Below are positions 7,130 to 13,566 of a stretch of DNA of 13,566 nucleotides, piece by piece (within the stretch, counting starts at the first letter, position 1; each line of letters opens with the position of its first letter). The notes beneath the pieces are model-generated. The model saw only the letters and a program-made list of their open reading frames with translations. It was not told where the DNA came from and ran no database searches. Origin of the DNA: Methanolinea sp. UBA473. GTDB lineage: Archaea > Halobacteriota > Methanomicrobia > Methanomicrobiales > Methanospirillaceae. The stretch lies in assembly GCA_002509495.1 (NCBI GenBank), contig DAEV01000020.1, forward strand, positions 375 through 13,940. Reading direction: 5' to 3'. A program made the position numbers and the translations under genes.

Positions 7130-7153
7130 CATCAGGAGTTGGTCGGGTAGCAA

Positions 7154-7160
7154 TATAATC
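7154..7160 (-). promoter_or_regulatory. TATA box of the nitrogenase-like operon
   Basis: The minus strand reads GATTATATTG in the 67-base gap after trkH. Its centre lies 25-28 bases before the tandem ATG codons at 7132/7129, the spacing normally found between TATA box and transcription start in archaea, so the transcript may begin at the start codon itself. Confidence 0.55.
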
Positions 7161-7196
7161 TCTTGTGAAGTTAACAAAAGCCAGGTTGCATTACAA

Positions 7197-8654
7197 TCAG
7201 TCGTGTCCGCGCAGCAGCCCCATGAACAGGACCATCACGGGGATGACCTCCAGCCGCCCTATCCACATCACCCCGATAAACACCCATTTTGAGACAAGGG
7301 GCATTGATGGGTTGACGTAGCCGGCTGTCATACCGGAGGAGCTCAGGGCCGAAACGATATCGAAGATCAGGTTGTTTACCGGGATTGAGAGTGTATGCAC
7401 CTGCAGTAGGATCATGAGCGCAACAAATACGGTGAGAACCGACAGGATGATCACAAACAGGTTCTTGGCGAGTTCGGGTTCTGCTACATTTTCCGGAACT
7501 ATCCTGCCTTCGTATCGGAACGGGACGAGAACCTTGCTCCGGACGAACACCCGGTTGAACCACCATACGAGGCCCCTGTATCCCATCGCGATACGGGAGA
7601 GCTTCACGCCGCCCGCTGTGCTCCCGGAAGGCCCTCCGACGAAAATGAGCATCGTTAAGAATATTGTCGTGACGCCAGGGTAGAGGCTGGGATTTCCATT
7701 CTGCAACCCGGTGGTGCTTACTGCCGCAGCGGTCATGAACACACCCTGCCGGATCGCTTCGAAGGATGACAATCCTGAAAAAAAGAAGAGGTCCCCGGCA
7801 ATAATCAGGGAGCCGAAGATAAGGAACAGAAAGAGCAGCCGGACCTGCTGATCGGCAAAGAAAGAGATGCTGCGCTTCCTGTAGGTCATGTAGAAAAGGG
7901 CGAACGGGACAGAGCCGAGGATCATGACGGGTATGAGGAGTGCCTCGAGGAGGGGATTTCCATACGCGAGGATCCCTCCGGGATGAAGAGTGAATCCACC
8001 GGTCGAGATGGTGGAAAGCGCGAGGTTGATTGCTTCCCAAAGCGAAAGCCTGGCCATGAGGATCAGGCCGATCGAGATCACGGTGAGGAGCACGTAAACC
8101 CCCCATACCTGCTTTCCGGTAGAGACGACTCCCGGGAGGATGCGATCGTTCCTGCTCTCTGCGCGGAATAAGGGCGACTTGTCAATGCCACCCCTCTGTG
8201 TGATGTTCAGCGTGAGGGCAATGATTCCAAGTCCTCCGATCCACTGCATATACACTCTCCAGAAGAGGAGTGATTCAGGGATCGATTCCACGGACGTTAA
8301 GATGGAGAAACCGGTGCCTGTCCATCCCGCCATCGTTTCGAAGAGGGCATTCGTGACAGAAAGGTCCAGCACGAGGATGAATGGAAGGCTGCTGATCGCG
8401 GCAAACGCGAACCATACAAGGGCAACGGAACAGAGGGCCATGGAAAACCTCACCTCGCCGGATTTCCGGGGGATCCGGGAGAGCAGGGTGCCTATTCCGA
8501 AGAAGAGGGCTGGAACGGTAACAAGGGGGATCAGCATATCCCATTCCGTGAAGATCGCTGCCACGAGGAGGGGGACAAGGGTCAGCGGGGTGACAAAGAG
8601 GAGCATCTCCCCCATTTCCGCGATCACCGTGGCGAAATACCTGATCCTGCCCAT
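7197..8654 (-). CDS. trkH: TrkH-family potassium uptake membrane protein
   Basis: A 485-aa integral membrane protein, the normal length of the TrkH/KtrB family. The fourfold membrane-loop-membrane design is visible through its four selectivity-filter loops: TGTGF (112-116), STGGF (217-221), TTGLQ (314-318) and SSGMT (439-443). The conserved FVGGPSGSTAGGVK (338-351) lies before the third-to-fourth repeat linker. It moves K+ across the cell membrane and normally needs a cytoplasmic TrkA/KtrA nucleotide-binding partner, which is not in this window. The gene follows prk by 48 bases and may be read with it, but a weak TATA-like AAAAATAC (8683-8690) about 33 bases upstream could serve it alone. No strong Shine-Dalgarno site is next to the ATG at 8654. 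Confidence 0.92.
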   Translation of the reverse strand: MGRIRYFATVIAEMGEMLLFVTPLTLVPLLVAAIFTEWDMLIPLVTVPALFFGIGTLLSRIPRKSGEVRFSMALCSVALVWFAFAAISSLPFILVLDLSVTNALFETMAGWTGTGFSILTSVESIPESLLFWRVYMQWIGGLGIIALTLNITQRGGIDKSPLFRAESRNDRILPGVVSTGKQVWGVYVLLTVISIGLILMARLSLWEAINLALSTISTGGFTLHPGGILAYGNPLLEALLIPVMILGSVPFALFYMTYRKRSISFFADQQVRLLFLFLIFGSLIIAGDLFFFSGLSSFEAIRQGVFMTAAAVSTTGLQNGNPSLYPGVTTIFLTMLIFVGGPSGSTAGGVKLSRIAMGYRGLVWWFNRVFVRSKVLVPFRYEGRIVPENVAEPELAKNLFVIILSVLTVFVALMILLQVHTLSIPVNNLIFDIVSALSSSGMTAGYVNPSMPLVSKWVFIGVMWIGRLEVIPVMVLFMGLLRGHD

Positions 8655-8702
8655 TATCAGAGCATTTGCTCCCTCTTCTCTTGTATTTTTGCCTGCAGGG
8701 AG

Positions 8703-9692
8703 TTATCTTTTCCAGGAGTCCGGGGAGGCGAGGAGATCGTGTATGGCATGGCGATGAAGGATGATCTTCCAGCAGATGAGAAGCTGTACGATCTCGGTGG
8801 GAAGGATACCCGTCCTGCTGCGGAAAAACTCTGCCGGATCCCTTCCCGTCTCGCTCTTTATCGCGCGAACGAGGGGATCTGCCATATCCGGGGGAAAAAA
8901 GCCGTCGCTCCGGATCATTACGCGCTTTGTTTCCCCTTCCGGCACCGGGAGAAATTCCATACTGCAGGAACGACCGGGAAGTGAGAGCAGTGATCCAAGG
9001 TCGAAGCGGAAGGATACATCAGGCTGGATCCAGGGAAGGGGTTCCATTTTGAGTGCGATACTGTAGATATCCCTGCTCCAACCAAGTTCCCGGCCATATC
9101 TTGAAAAATGGATGCCTATGATCGCCTGGGCATACTGGCGCTGCGGGGCGATGAACGAGCGGTAATCCGCTTCCCTCCGGATCATCTCCTGACGGACTTC
9201 CCCGGGGGAATATCCCCGGTCGTCCCTGTCCCGCTTCAGTTTCCATTCCCTCTTCACATCCGGCGCGGGATCCACGTAGAGGGAAAGGTCCAGGAGCCGG
9301 CGCAGGCGCTCTGAAAAAAGAGTGTGCAGGCCTTCCAGGATGATCACAGGGGTGGGGGAGACATAGACGGGCCCCTCCAGGTTCCCGGTGGCATGGTTAT
9401 AGACTTTTTTTGAGATCCCGCGCCCCTCTTTTAACGCTGCCACGTCCAGTTCCAGGCGTTGCAGGTCGTTTGCCTGGGGGGAAAGCGGAGTGATATCCCT
9501 GGCTTTCCGTTCCTCCCGCCCAAACAGGTGATAATCGTCGAGGGAAATGGTGGTCACCATATCGTCCCCGATGAGGTGCCGGACTGCTGCCGTGAACGTT
9601 GTCTTGCCCGAACCGCTGTCACCGGCTACTCCGATCAGGTACACGTAAGGGGACGACGACAGGATTTTACGAAACCCGGCTTCCTCCGGCAT
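8703..9692 (-). CDS. prk: Phosphoribulokinase of the methanogen type
   Basis: A 329-aa P-loop kinase that phosphorylates ribulose 5-phosphate to ribulose 1,5-bisphosphate. Seen in order: Walker A GDSGSGKT (24-31), SLDDYH (50-55), then LSPQANDLQRLELDVAALKEG and YNHATGNLEGP, which closely follow the ANDFDL and YNH-TG segments of cyanobacterial PRK, ILEGLH (118-123), KRDRDDRGYSPGEV (153-166) and APQRQYA (182-188). These separate it from uridine kinase. In Methanospirillum hungatei such an enzyme feeds archaeal RuBisCO in the reductive hexulose-phosphate pathway; RuBisCO is not in this window. The frame stays open upstream to 9824, but MPEEAGFRK at 9692 is preferred because it sits just before the kinase fold and about 29 bases behind a TATA-like TTAAAT. 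No clear Shine-Dalgarno site is seen. Confidence 0.85.
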   Translation of the reverse strand: MPEEAGFRKILSSSPYVYLIGVAGDSGSGKTTFTAAVRHLIGDDMVTTISLDDYHLFGREERKARDITPLSPQANDLQRLELDVAALKEGRGISKKVYNHATGNLEGPVYVSPTPVIILEGLHTLFSERLRRLLDLSLYVDPAPDVKREWKLKRDRDDRGYSPGEVRQEMIRREADYRSFIAPQRQYAQAIIGIHFSRYGRELGWSRDIYSIALKMEPLPWIQPDVSFRFDLGSLLSLPGRSCSMEFLPVPEGETKRVMIRSDGFFPPDMADPLVRAIKSETGRDPAEFFRSRTGILPTEIVQLLICWKIILHRHAIHDLLASPDSWKR

Positions 9693-9717
9693 AGCATATA
9701 CTACCTGGAGGGGATTG

Positions 9718-9724
9718 CATTTAA
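9718..9724 (-). promoter_or_regulatory. TATA-like box of prk
   Basis: The minus strand carries CTTAAATGC centred about 29 bases before the ATG at 9692. With no Shine-Dalgarno site near the start, a leaderless or very short-leader transcript is plausible. The match to consensus is moderate. Confidence 0.35.
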
Positions 9725-9818
9725 GAACTGTCGGATGGGAAGGGACCATGCCCACCTGTCCACCGCAGCGTCTGAGATCATGGGCAGTATAGAATAAAAC
9801 CATATGATTCCTTTCGAG

Positions 9819-9838
9819 ACACATTCATACACATTCAT
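9819..9838. repeat. Tandem duplication of a 10-base unit
   Basis: ACACATTCAT occurs twice head to tail in the gap between fprA and prk. It is short and may be a chance slippage product; no function is evident. Confidence 0.6.
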
Positions 9839-9840
9839 GA

Positions 9841-9872
9841 AAATGGTGAGGCCATTTTCGCATTAAAAAAAG
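9841..9872 (-). terminator. Likely terminator of the rubredoxin-fprA operon
   Basis: Read leftward, about ten bases after the fprA stop comes a run of seven T (complement of 9866-9872), followed by a hairpin with a 7-base stem AAAATGG/CCATTTT and a 5-base loop (9841-9859). T tracts right behind the stop are typical archaeal terminators; the hairpin may stabilise the 3' end. Confidence 0.55.
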
Positions 9873-9880
9873 GAAAATCC

Positions 9881-11068
9881 CTAATCGAGGATCCCGATCT
9901 CGCGGTGTTTTGCCGCGATCCGGTCCGCGAGACGGTCGAGCGCCCGGAGGTCTTCGACGCGGGGTGTCCCCTTGATATAAACGGGTTCAAGAAGTTCGGG
10001 TTTGATGTGGGTAAGCTGGCCCTTCAGCATCTCCACCGTATTGCCACCCCATCCGTAGGATCCGATGACAGAGAGAAACCGGGTCTTTGGGCGGAGCAGA
10101 TTGGCAAGATACGCCGCATGCATCACGGCTGGATGGGGGCCAAAGAGCATCGTCGGGGCACCGATGACCACGGTGGCGGCATCCACGAGCGACATCGCGA
10201 GTTCCCCGACATCCGCGGCAGGCAGGTTGAAGGGCAGCACGCGGATGCCCCGTTCCATCAGGGCATCGTTCAGGTACCTCACCATCTTCTCGGTACTCCC
10301 GTGCATGCTGATGTAGGGAATCACTACCTCGTTCTTCACGTCGTCCCGTATCCAGTCACGGTATGCATCGAAGATTCGATCGGGGGGGCGATGCATGGGT
10401 CCATGGCTCGGAGCGACGATATCGATCCCGAGATTGCCGATCTTCTCCATGTGCCCCTTGATGCTGGCCCGGAATGGCATCATGATCTCGGCATAGTACC
10501 GTTTGGCCGCATGGTAGACCTCTTTCTCATCACGGGCAAACAGCTCGCTCTCTGCAATGTGGGAGCCGAAGAGATCGCAGGAGAAGAGAACCCGGTCCTC
10601 CCTCGCATAGGTGACCATCGTCTCGGGCCAGTGCACCCAGGGGGTGATCAGGAACTCAAGGGTCTTCCCCCCAAGGGGGAGGGTATCGCGATCCGAGATG
10701 ACCATGCAGCGTTCCTCCGGTATCTCCAGGAGACCGACCACAAGATCCCTGCATTTTTCGTTCACTACGATTTTTGCATCAGGGAAAAGTTCCGCAATCA
10801 TCGGAAGGGTGCCGGAGTGATCCTGCTCGGCATGGTTCACGACGACATAGTCGATCTTCTCGACCTTTGCCTTGACCAGGTTGGTGACAAGATCCAGGTC
10901 CCTTGTCGGGTCCACGGTATCGATGAGGGCGGTCTTCTCACTCCCTTTCACAAGGTAGCAGTTATAACTCGTTCCCTGGGGCAAGGGGATCAGCCCGTCA
11001 AAGAGCCGCCTGTCCCAGTCGAGCGCTCCGACCGAATAGATCCCGGGGGCAAACTCCCGTGCTGGCAT
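9881..11068 (-). CDS. fprA: Flavodiiron protein, probable F420H2:O2 oxidoreductase
   Basis: A 395-aa A-type flavodiiron protein that reduces oxygen to water in the cytoplasm. The N-terminal metallo-beta-lactamase-like domain holds the full diiron ligand set: His79, Glu81, Asp83 and His84 (NHAEQDHSG), His146 (WVHWPE), Asp165 (CDLFGSH) and His222 (SHGPMHR). A flavodoxin domain follows from about residue 250, with the FMN phosphate loop SMHGSTEKM and later GSYGWGGNTVEM. In methanogens this enzyme (FprA) takes electrons directly from coenzyme F420H2. The ATG at 11068 has GGAG about nine bases upstream; that site overlaps the stop codon of the rubredoxin gene, and the two genes are 13 bases apart, so they form an operon. 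Nitric oxide reduction is a possible additional activity. Confidence 0.93.
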   Translation of the reverse strand: MPAREFAPGIYSVGALDWDRRLFDGLIPLPQGTSYNCYLVKGSEKTALIDTVDPTRDLDLVTNLVKAKVEKIDYVVVNHAEQDHSGTLPMIAELFPDAKIVVNEKCRDLVVGLLEIPEERCMVISDRDTLPLGGKTLEFLITPWVHWPETMVTYAREDRVLFSCDLFGSHIAESELFARDEKEVYHAAKRYYAEIMMPFRASIKGHMEKIGNLGIDIVAPSHGPMHRPPDRIFDAYRDWIRDDVKNEVVIPYISMHGSTEKMVRYLNDALMERGIRVLPFNLPAADVGELAMSLVDAATVVIGAPTMLFGPHPAVMHAAYLANLLRPKTRFLSVIGSYGWGGNTVEMLKGQLTHIKPELLEPVYIKGTPRVEDLRALDRLADRIAAKHREIGILD

Positions 11069-11081
11069 TTCTTTCAGCTCC

Positions 11082-11246
11082 TTATCGTTTCTGGAATTTA
11101 TCCGGAGTCGCCTGGCAGATCGGACAGTGCCAGTCGTGAGGGAGGTCTTTGAATTCGATTCCTGCGGGAACACCCAGGTCAGATTCTCCGACGGAGGGGT
11201 CGTACACATGCCCGCAAATCAAACATATATGCGTATCCATTGCCAT
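11082..11246 (-). CDS. Rubredoxin
   Basis: A 54-aa protein (52 if the second ATG, at 11240, is used), the normal size of rubredoxin. Two metal-binding knuckles are present: CLICG at the N-terminus, followed by HVYDPSVGESDLGVPAG, and CPIC in DWHCPICQATPDKF near the C-terminus. Four cysteines would bind one iron and carry single electrons. Gln follows the last cysteine where Gly or Ala is more usual. Rubredoxins next to flavodiiron proteins normally act as electron donors or in the oxidative stress response, and the stop codon here runs into the ribosome-binding site of fprA. No strong Shine-Dalgarno site is seen before its own start, and no clear TATA box could be fixed. Confidence 0.93.
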   Translation of the reverse strand: MAMDTHICLICGHVYDPSVGESDLGVPAGIEFKDLPHDWHCPICQATPDKFQKR

Positions 11247-11273
11247 TCTTTACCGACCTGCTGATCATTGGAG

Positions 11274-11285
11274 GATTGATCAATC
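11274..11285. promoter_or_regulatory. Perfect 12-base palindrome in divergent promoter region
   Basis: GATTGATCAATC lies 28 bases before the rubredoxin start. A second TGATCA is at 11262-11267, one and a half helical turns away from the TGATCA inside the palindrome. This may be a repressor or activator site for the rubredoxin-fprA operon; the binding protein is unknown. Confidence 0.4.
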
Positions 11286-11298
11286 ATCTGAACGAGTC

Positions 11299-11314
11299 GG
11301 GATAACAGTATCCC
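11299..11314. promoter_or_regulatory. Inverted repeat GGGATA-N4-TATCCC in divergent promoter region
   Basis: A perfect 6-base inverted repeat with a 4-base spacer, midway between the rubredoxin and DUF2148 genes and about 25 bases upstream of the TATA box of the latter. Position and symmetry suit an operator acting on one or both directions. Confidence 0.4.
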
Positions 11315-11338
11315 TCCCATGTCAGGGTTCCGATGGGA

Positions 11339-11345
11339 TATAAAA
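11339..11345 (+). promoter_or_regulatory. TATA box of the DUF2148 gene
   Basis: TATAAAA centred 29 bases before the ATG at 11371, with no Shine-Dalgarno site in between, which implies a leaderless or nearly leaderless transcript. Confidence 0.55.
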
Positions 11346-11370
11346 GACCCTTCCCCTCACAGTACTTCAC

Positions 11371-11922
11371 ATGAAAGATGAATCGGATTCGGTCATGGTC
11401 GTGGCAGGCTTAATGGCCCTCTCGGCCAGGACCGCTCCCAAGGGGAGAGGTCTTGACTCCCTGGTCCAGAGAACCGCCGGGCCCGGAGATCTCCCTGCAC
11501 TTGCCGCTGAGATGGACAGGCTTGGCGAGAAGTACGGGCTTTCCTTCTTCCTTCGTGATTCGGGCAACATCCTCCATTCCGATGCCTGCCATCTCCTGGG
11601 CATCCGCGGGCAGGAACCCCTTGGCATCAACTGCCAGGGATGCGGGTTCCGTACCTGTACGGAGATGGTGGAAGCGTGCGGTGCGGGGGATCCGGGACTG
11701 TCCCCGTTCAGGGGACCGAACTGCGTCATCAAGATGGCCGACCTCGGGATCGCGGTCGGTTCGGCGGCAAAGACAGCCGCGATCCACAACGTGGACAACA
11801 GGGTCATGTACTCGGCCGGGGTGGCAGCCCTCTCCCTTGAATGGCTTCCGGGTTGTATGGTTGCGTACGGTCTGCCGCTGAAAGCATCGGGAAAAAACAT
11901 TTTCTTTGACAGACACGATTGA
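11371..11922 (+). CDS. DUF2148 ferredoxin-domain protein
   Basis: A 183-aa cytoplasmic protein of the DUF2148 family, annotated in many anaerobes as containing a ferredoxin-like domain. Typical sequence is seen: an N-terminal helix with ARTAPKGRGLD (19-29), then NCQGCGFRTC (Cys88, Cys91, Cys96), Cys103, GPNCVIKMADLGIAVGSAAKTA (Cys118) and a C-terminal stretch with NRVMYSAGVAAL. The clustered cysteines suggest an iron-sulfur site; the biochemical role is not established. It is transcribed divergently from the rubredoxin-fprA operon across 124 bases that contain two inverted repeats, which hints at shared redox control. The start is set by the TATA box 29 bases upstream and by the length of the family. 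Confidence 0.85.
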   Translation: MKDESDSVMVVAGLMALSARTAPKGRGLDSLVQRTAGPGDLPALAAEMDRLGEKYGLSFFLRDSGNILHSDACHLLGIRGQEPLGINCQGCGFRTCTEMVEACGAGDPGLSPFRGPNCVIKMADLGIAVGSAAKTAAIHNVDNRVMYSAGVAALSLEWLPGCMVAYGLPLKASGKNIFFDRHD

Positions 11923-12089
11923 GACGGCGAGGATCCGAACGGACCCTGGCAGGACCCGGTACACCGCAATGCCGCTGCCGGAGGCAGACCAGTCCAGGGA
12001 AACCGTCAATAATTGAGGAGAATATCATCAAAAGAGGAAAATGTCAATGAACGCTGGATTGAATTCCTTAACCATGAGATAAATCCCGC

Positions 12090-12926
12090 TTATTTTGGGA
12101 GTTGTGGTTTGACCGATTCCAATACGATCCCGTTCTGGCCTAAAATTCCCCGGAACGGGTGATATACCTTATAGAGGCTAGTCCGGAAGCCGAGATCCTC
12201 CAATTTTGCCAACACATCGATAGAAAAAATAGTATACACCAATGCTCCTTCGGGTCTCAAGGGATCGATATGGTAGATCGGTTCTTTTTCATGGACGTTT
12301 TCCCCAAGGTCATTGAGGTAAGCTCTTCTTTCGCCGGATGCCCGATCCTGGTAAAAGGGAATCGTAAACACATGGCGTCCTCCCGGTTTTAAAATTCGAT
12401 AAATCTCGCAAAAAGCCTTCCAGGGGTCAGGCACATGTTCCAGGACATCCGACGATATCACCAAATCGAAAGATTCATCCGAAAAAGATGTACCCCTCAA
12501 GTCCTGATGGATAATTCCATCCACAATTTTTCCACTCGGGTATTGGTCGCTCATGAACTCGCTGCACACATAGTTACTGCCCATCCGTTTCAGGGTGTGA
12601 TGAATGGGTCTTTCTGCCTCCGTGTTATACACCGATACATGTTCATTCCTGGCAAAATCAGACAGACTTGAGTACCGGACCCTGGAGTTGGGAGATTGAC
12701 AGATTACGAAGGCAATCTGCCGGTTCCGGTTGGATGCACCGCATTTCGTGCAAATTATGCTTTCCCTTAACTGGCTCTCCGGATGCGTGATTTCTCGTCT
12801 ACTAATCCAGGTCAGAGAGAATTTTCCGCAGACATTGCAGAAAAAGAAGATCCCGTTGGTTGAGAAATGTGTAAAAAAGCGATCAAGCCCATTTAAATGA
12901 AAAGAAATAGGATACACCGGTTTCAT
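12090..12926 (-). CDS. Zinc-ribbon class I SAM-dependent methyltransferase
   Basis: A 278-aa protein with two parts. Residues 30-33 (CNVC) and 59-62 (CTKC), followed by GASNRNRQ, form a zinc-ribbon or treble-clef module. From about 95 comes a class I methyltransferase fold, in which the SAM-binding Gly loop is weak, but VYNTEAE, QDLRGTSFSDESFDLVISSDVLEHV (141-165) and IYRILKPGGRHVFTIPF (175-191) are clear. ATG 12926 is chosen over 12941 because GGAG lies five bases upstream. Substrate is unknown; related proteins are common in surface polysaccharide and glycosylation loci, and a surface-protein gene follows on the right. Codon use is visibly richer in A and T than in the rest of the window, which suggests a different origin. 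Confidence 0.75.
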   Translation of the reverse strand: MKPVYPISFHLNGLDRFFTHFSTNGIFFFCNVCGKFSLTWISRREITHPESQLRESIICTKCGASNRNRQIAFVICQSPNSRVRYSSLSDFARNEHVSVYNTEAERPIHHTLKRMGSNYVCSEFMSDQYPSGKIVDGIIHQDLRGTSFSDESFDLVISSDVLEHVPDPWKAFCEIYRILKPGGRHVFTIPFYQDRASGERRAYLNDLGENVHEKEPIYHIDPLRPEGALVYTIFSIDVLAKLEDLGFRTSLYKVYHPFRGILGQNGIVLESVKPQLPK

Positions 12927-12974
12927 AACTGCTCCTGTCATCAGGGGGGTGACCTTGATATAATCAAATCAATT

Positions 12975-13211
12975 TCATCTTCTTTCATATAGTTCTTCTA
13001 TCCACTCCCGTTTTTCATGCAGCGGGAAAAATGGTAGATCTGTTCCCCCGAACGCATTCACTTTGCTATAGAAGAAAGGGATTGTATAAAAAGCACCCCT
13101 CCAGGACACCCCTAAATTTTTTACAAAACAATGAGTAACAGGACAGGAAAAACCCTCGTGAAAACATCCTGGACTCGCTGTTCTGTGAGTGAGAGTGAGG
13201 TGCGGTTCCAC
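12975..13211 (-). pseudogene. Possible gene remnant or small hypothetical protein
   Basis: A 78-codon frame ending 48 bases before the methyltransferase start. The C-terminal half (GVSWRGAFYTIPFFYSKV, then LHEKREWIEELYERR) has a plausible protein composition; the N-terminal half does not. No promoter or ribosome-binding site supports a start. I do not recognise it; a 5'-truncated gene is as likely as a real small protein. Confidence 0.2.
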
Positions 13212-13406
13212 GATCAGGGTGTTCTGGAAGAATTCAGCACATAGAGGTATCCCTGGAAAAGGTGACTCCGGCGTCAGATGCTCCCCTCTTATCCGTGATC
13301 CGAATCATCCGTTTCGATGCGGAAAGCGACGCCATATCAGGCATTCAAATTTAGAGAAACGCAAATTATGGCTCGGATGACTGTGATCGTGAAGAAGATA
13401 ATCCGG

Positions 13407-13438
13407 GGTAATTGCACGGTTTTTACGAGGCAATTACC
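13407..13438 (-). terminator. Hairpin downstream of the partial surface-protein gene
   Basis: A perfect 9-base stem, GGTAATTGC with GCAATTACC, encloses a 14-base loop. On the minus strand it begins 28 bases after the stop at 13466 and is followed by T-rich sequence (ATTATCTTCTTC), which suits a 3' end processing or termination structure. Confidence 0.4.
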
Positions 13439-13465
13439 AGGTCCCGTGTTCAATCCATCAGGACA

Positions 13466-13566
13466 TTAACTATTAATCCCGAAGAGGACTCGTTGATCCA
13501 CGACGCCGTCCCGGTTGAAGTCGAGGATGAACTGCCGGATGGATGGCCGGAATACCCCGATCCCTG
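13466..13566 (-). CDS. C-terminal end of an FG-GAP/VCBS-like repeat surface protein (partial)
   Basis: Only the last 32 codons are in the window. They encode GIGVFRPSIRQF, then ILDFNRDGVVDQRVLFGINS and a stop. GVFRPS-x-x-QFILD followed by the EF-hand-like D-x-N-x-D-G-x-x-D is the unit of the FG-GAP/VCBS-type repeats that occur many times in large secreted proteins of Methanomicrobiales. The protein is likely extracellular and the loop may bind calcium. The frame has no stop up to the window edge, and the pattern ends exactly where such a repeat should. Assignment rests on one repeat, so the rest of the protein is unknown. Confidence 0.6.
   Translation of the reverse strand, partial: GIGVFRPSIRQFILDFNRDGVVDQRVLFGINS

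Larger units (their letters stand above)
12942..13465. other. About 520 bases of A+T-rich, poorly coding DNA
   Basis: No recognisable gene lies between the methyltransferase and the partial surface-protein gene. An open frame on the minus strand (12975-13211, 78 codons) ends in PLHEKREWIEELYERR, which looks protein-like, but its N-terminal half (THRTASPGCFHEGFSC) does not, and it lacks a good Shine-Dalgarno site. It could be the 3' remnant of a broken gene. Plus-strand frames at 13131-13244 and 13189-13380 are equally unsupported. The only strong structure is a hairpin at 13407-13438. Confidence 0.5.

Noticed and set aside
6263..7150. 295-codon open frame on the plus strand
   Set aside because: It is antisense to the NifH-like gene, which has every expected motif.
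7171..8106. 311-codon open frame on the minus strand
   Set aside because: It is another frame of trkH on the same strand, without membrane segments or a start signal.
9905..11152. 415-codon open frame on the plus strand
   Set aside because: It lies opposite fprA and rubredoxin, whose metal ligands and domains are complete; the antisense protein shows no family pattern.
13131..13244. 37-codon open frame on the plus strand
   Set aside because: It is short, without a Shine-Dalgarno site or recognisable motif.
1..13566. CRISPR arrays, insertion sequences, tRNA or rRNA genes
   Set aside because: No regularly spaced repeats, transposase motifs, tRNA-like folds or rRNA sequence were seen.

Overview
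The window looks like chromosomal DNA of a methanogenic archaeon, most likely of the order Methanomicrobiales. The grounds are a coenzyme B type gene set (homoaconitase plus homoisocitrate dehydrogenase), a flavodiiron F420H2 oxidase with rubredoxin, a phosphoribulokinase of the kind found in Methanomicrobiales, nitrogenase-like genes, archaeal TATA boxes about 25-30 bases before several start codons, and moderately high GC. The assignment is by inference; no rRNA or tRNA gene is present.

Layout from left to right. At 1-387 (-) is the start of a secreted SIMPL-domain protein that runs off the left edge. At 533-3394 (+) a tight three-gene operon encodes homoaconitase large and small subunits and a homoisocitrate/isopropylmalate-type dehydrogenase; together these would carry out 2-oxoacid chain elongation for coenzyme B. 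After a 233-base non-coding stretch with hairpins, 3628-7129 (-) holds a small orphan protein gene and a nitrogenase-like system: a NifH-type Fe protein followed by two overlapping, short NifD/K-type proteins. This is the most interesting part of the window, because both component-1 proteins keep P-cluster-type cysteines but are too short for, and show no ligands for, a FeMo-type cofactor, and no nifB/E/N genes are nearby.

At 7197-8654 (-) is a TrkH potassium transporter and at 8703-9692 (-) a phosphoribulokinase, which in related methanogens works with RuBisCO in the reductive hexulose-phosphate pathway. At 9881-11246 (-) is a rubredoxin-flavodiiron operon for oxygen detoxification; its 54-residue rubredoxin is easy to miss by length. 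It is divergent from a DUF2148 ferredoxin-like gene (11371-11922, +), and the 124-base gap between them carries two perfect inverted repeats that could be operators.

The right end is visibly richer in A+T: a zinc-ribbon SAM methyltransferase (12090-12926, -), about 520 bases of poorly coding DNA, and the last 32 codons of a surface protein with an FG-GAP/VCBS-like, EF-hand-type repeat running off the right edge. This end looks like an accessory or cell-surface locus.
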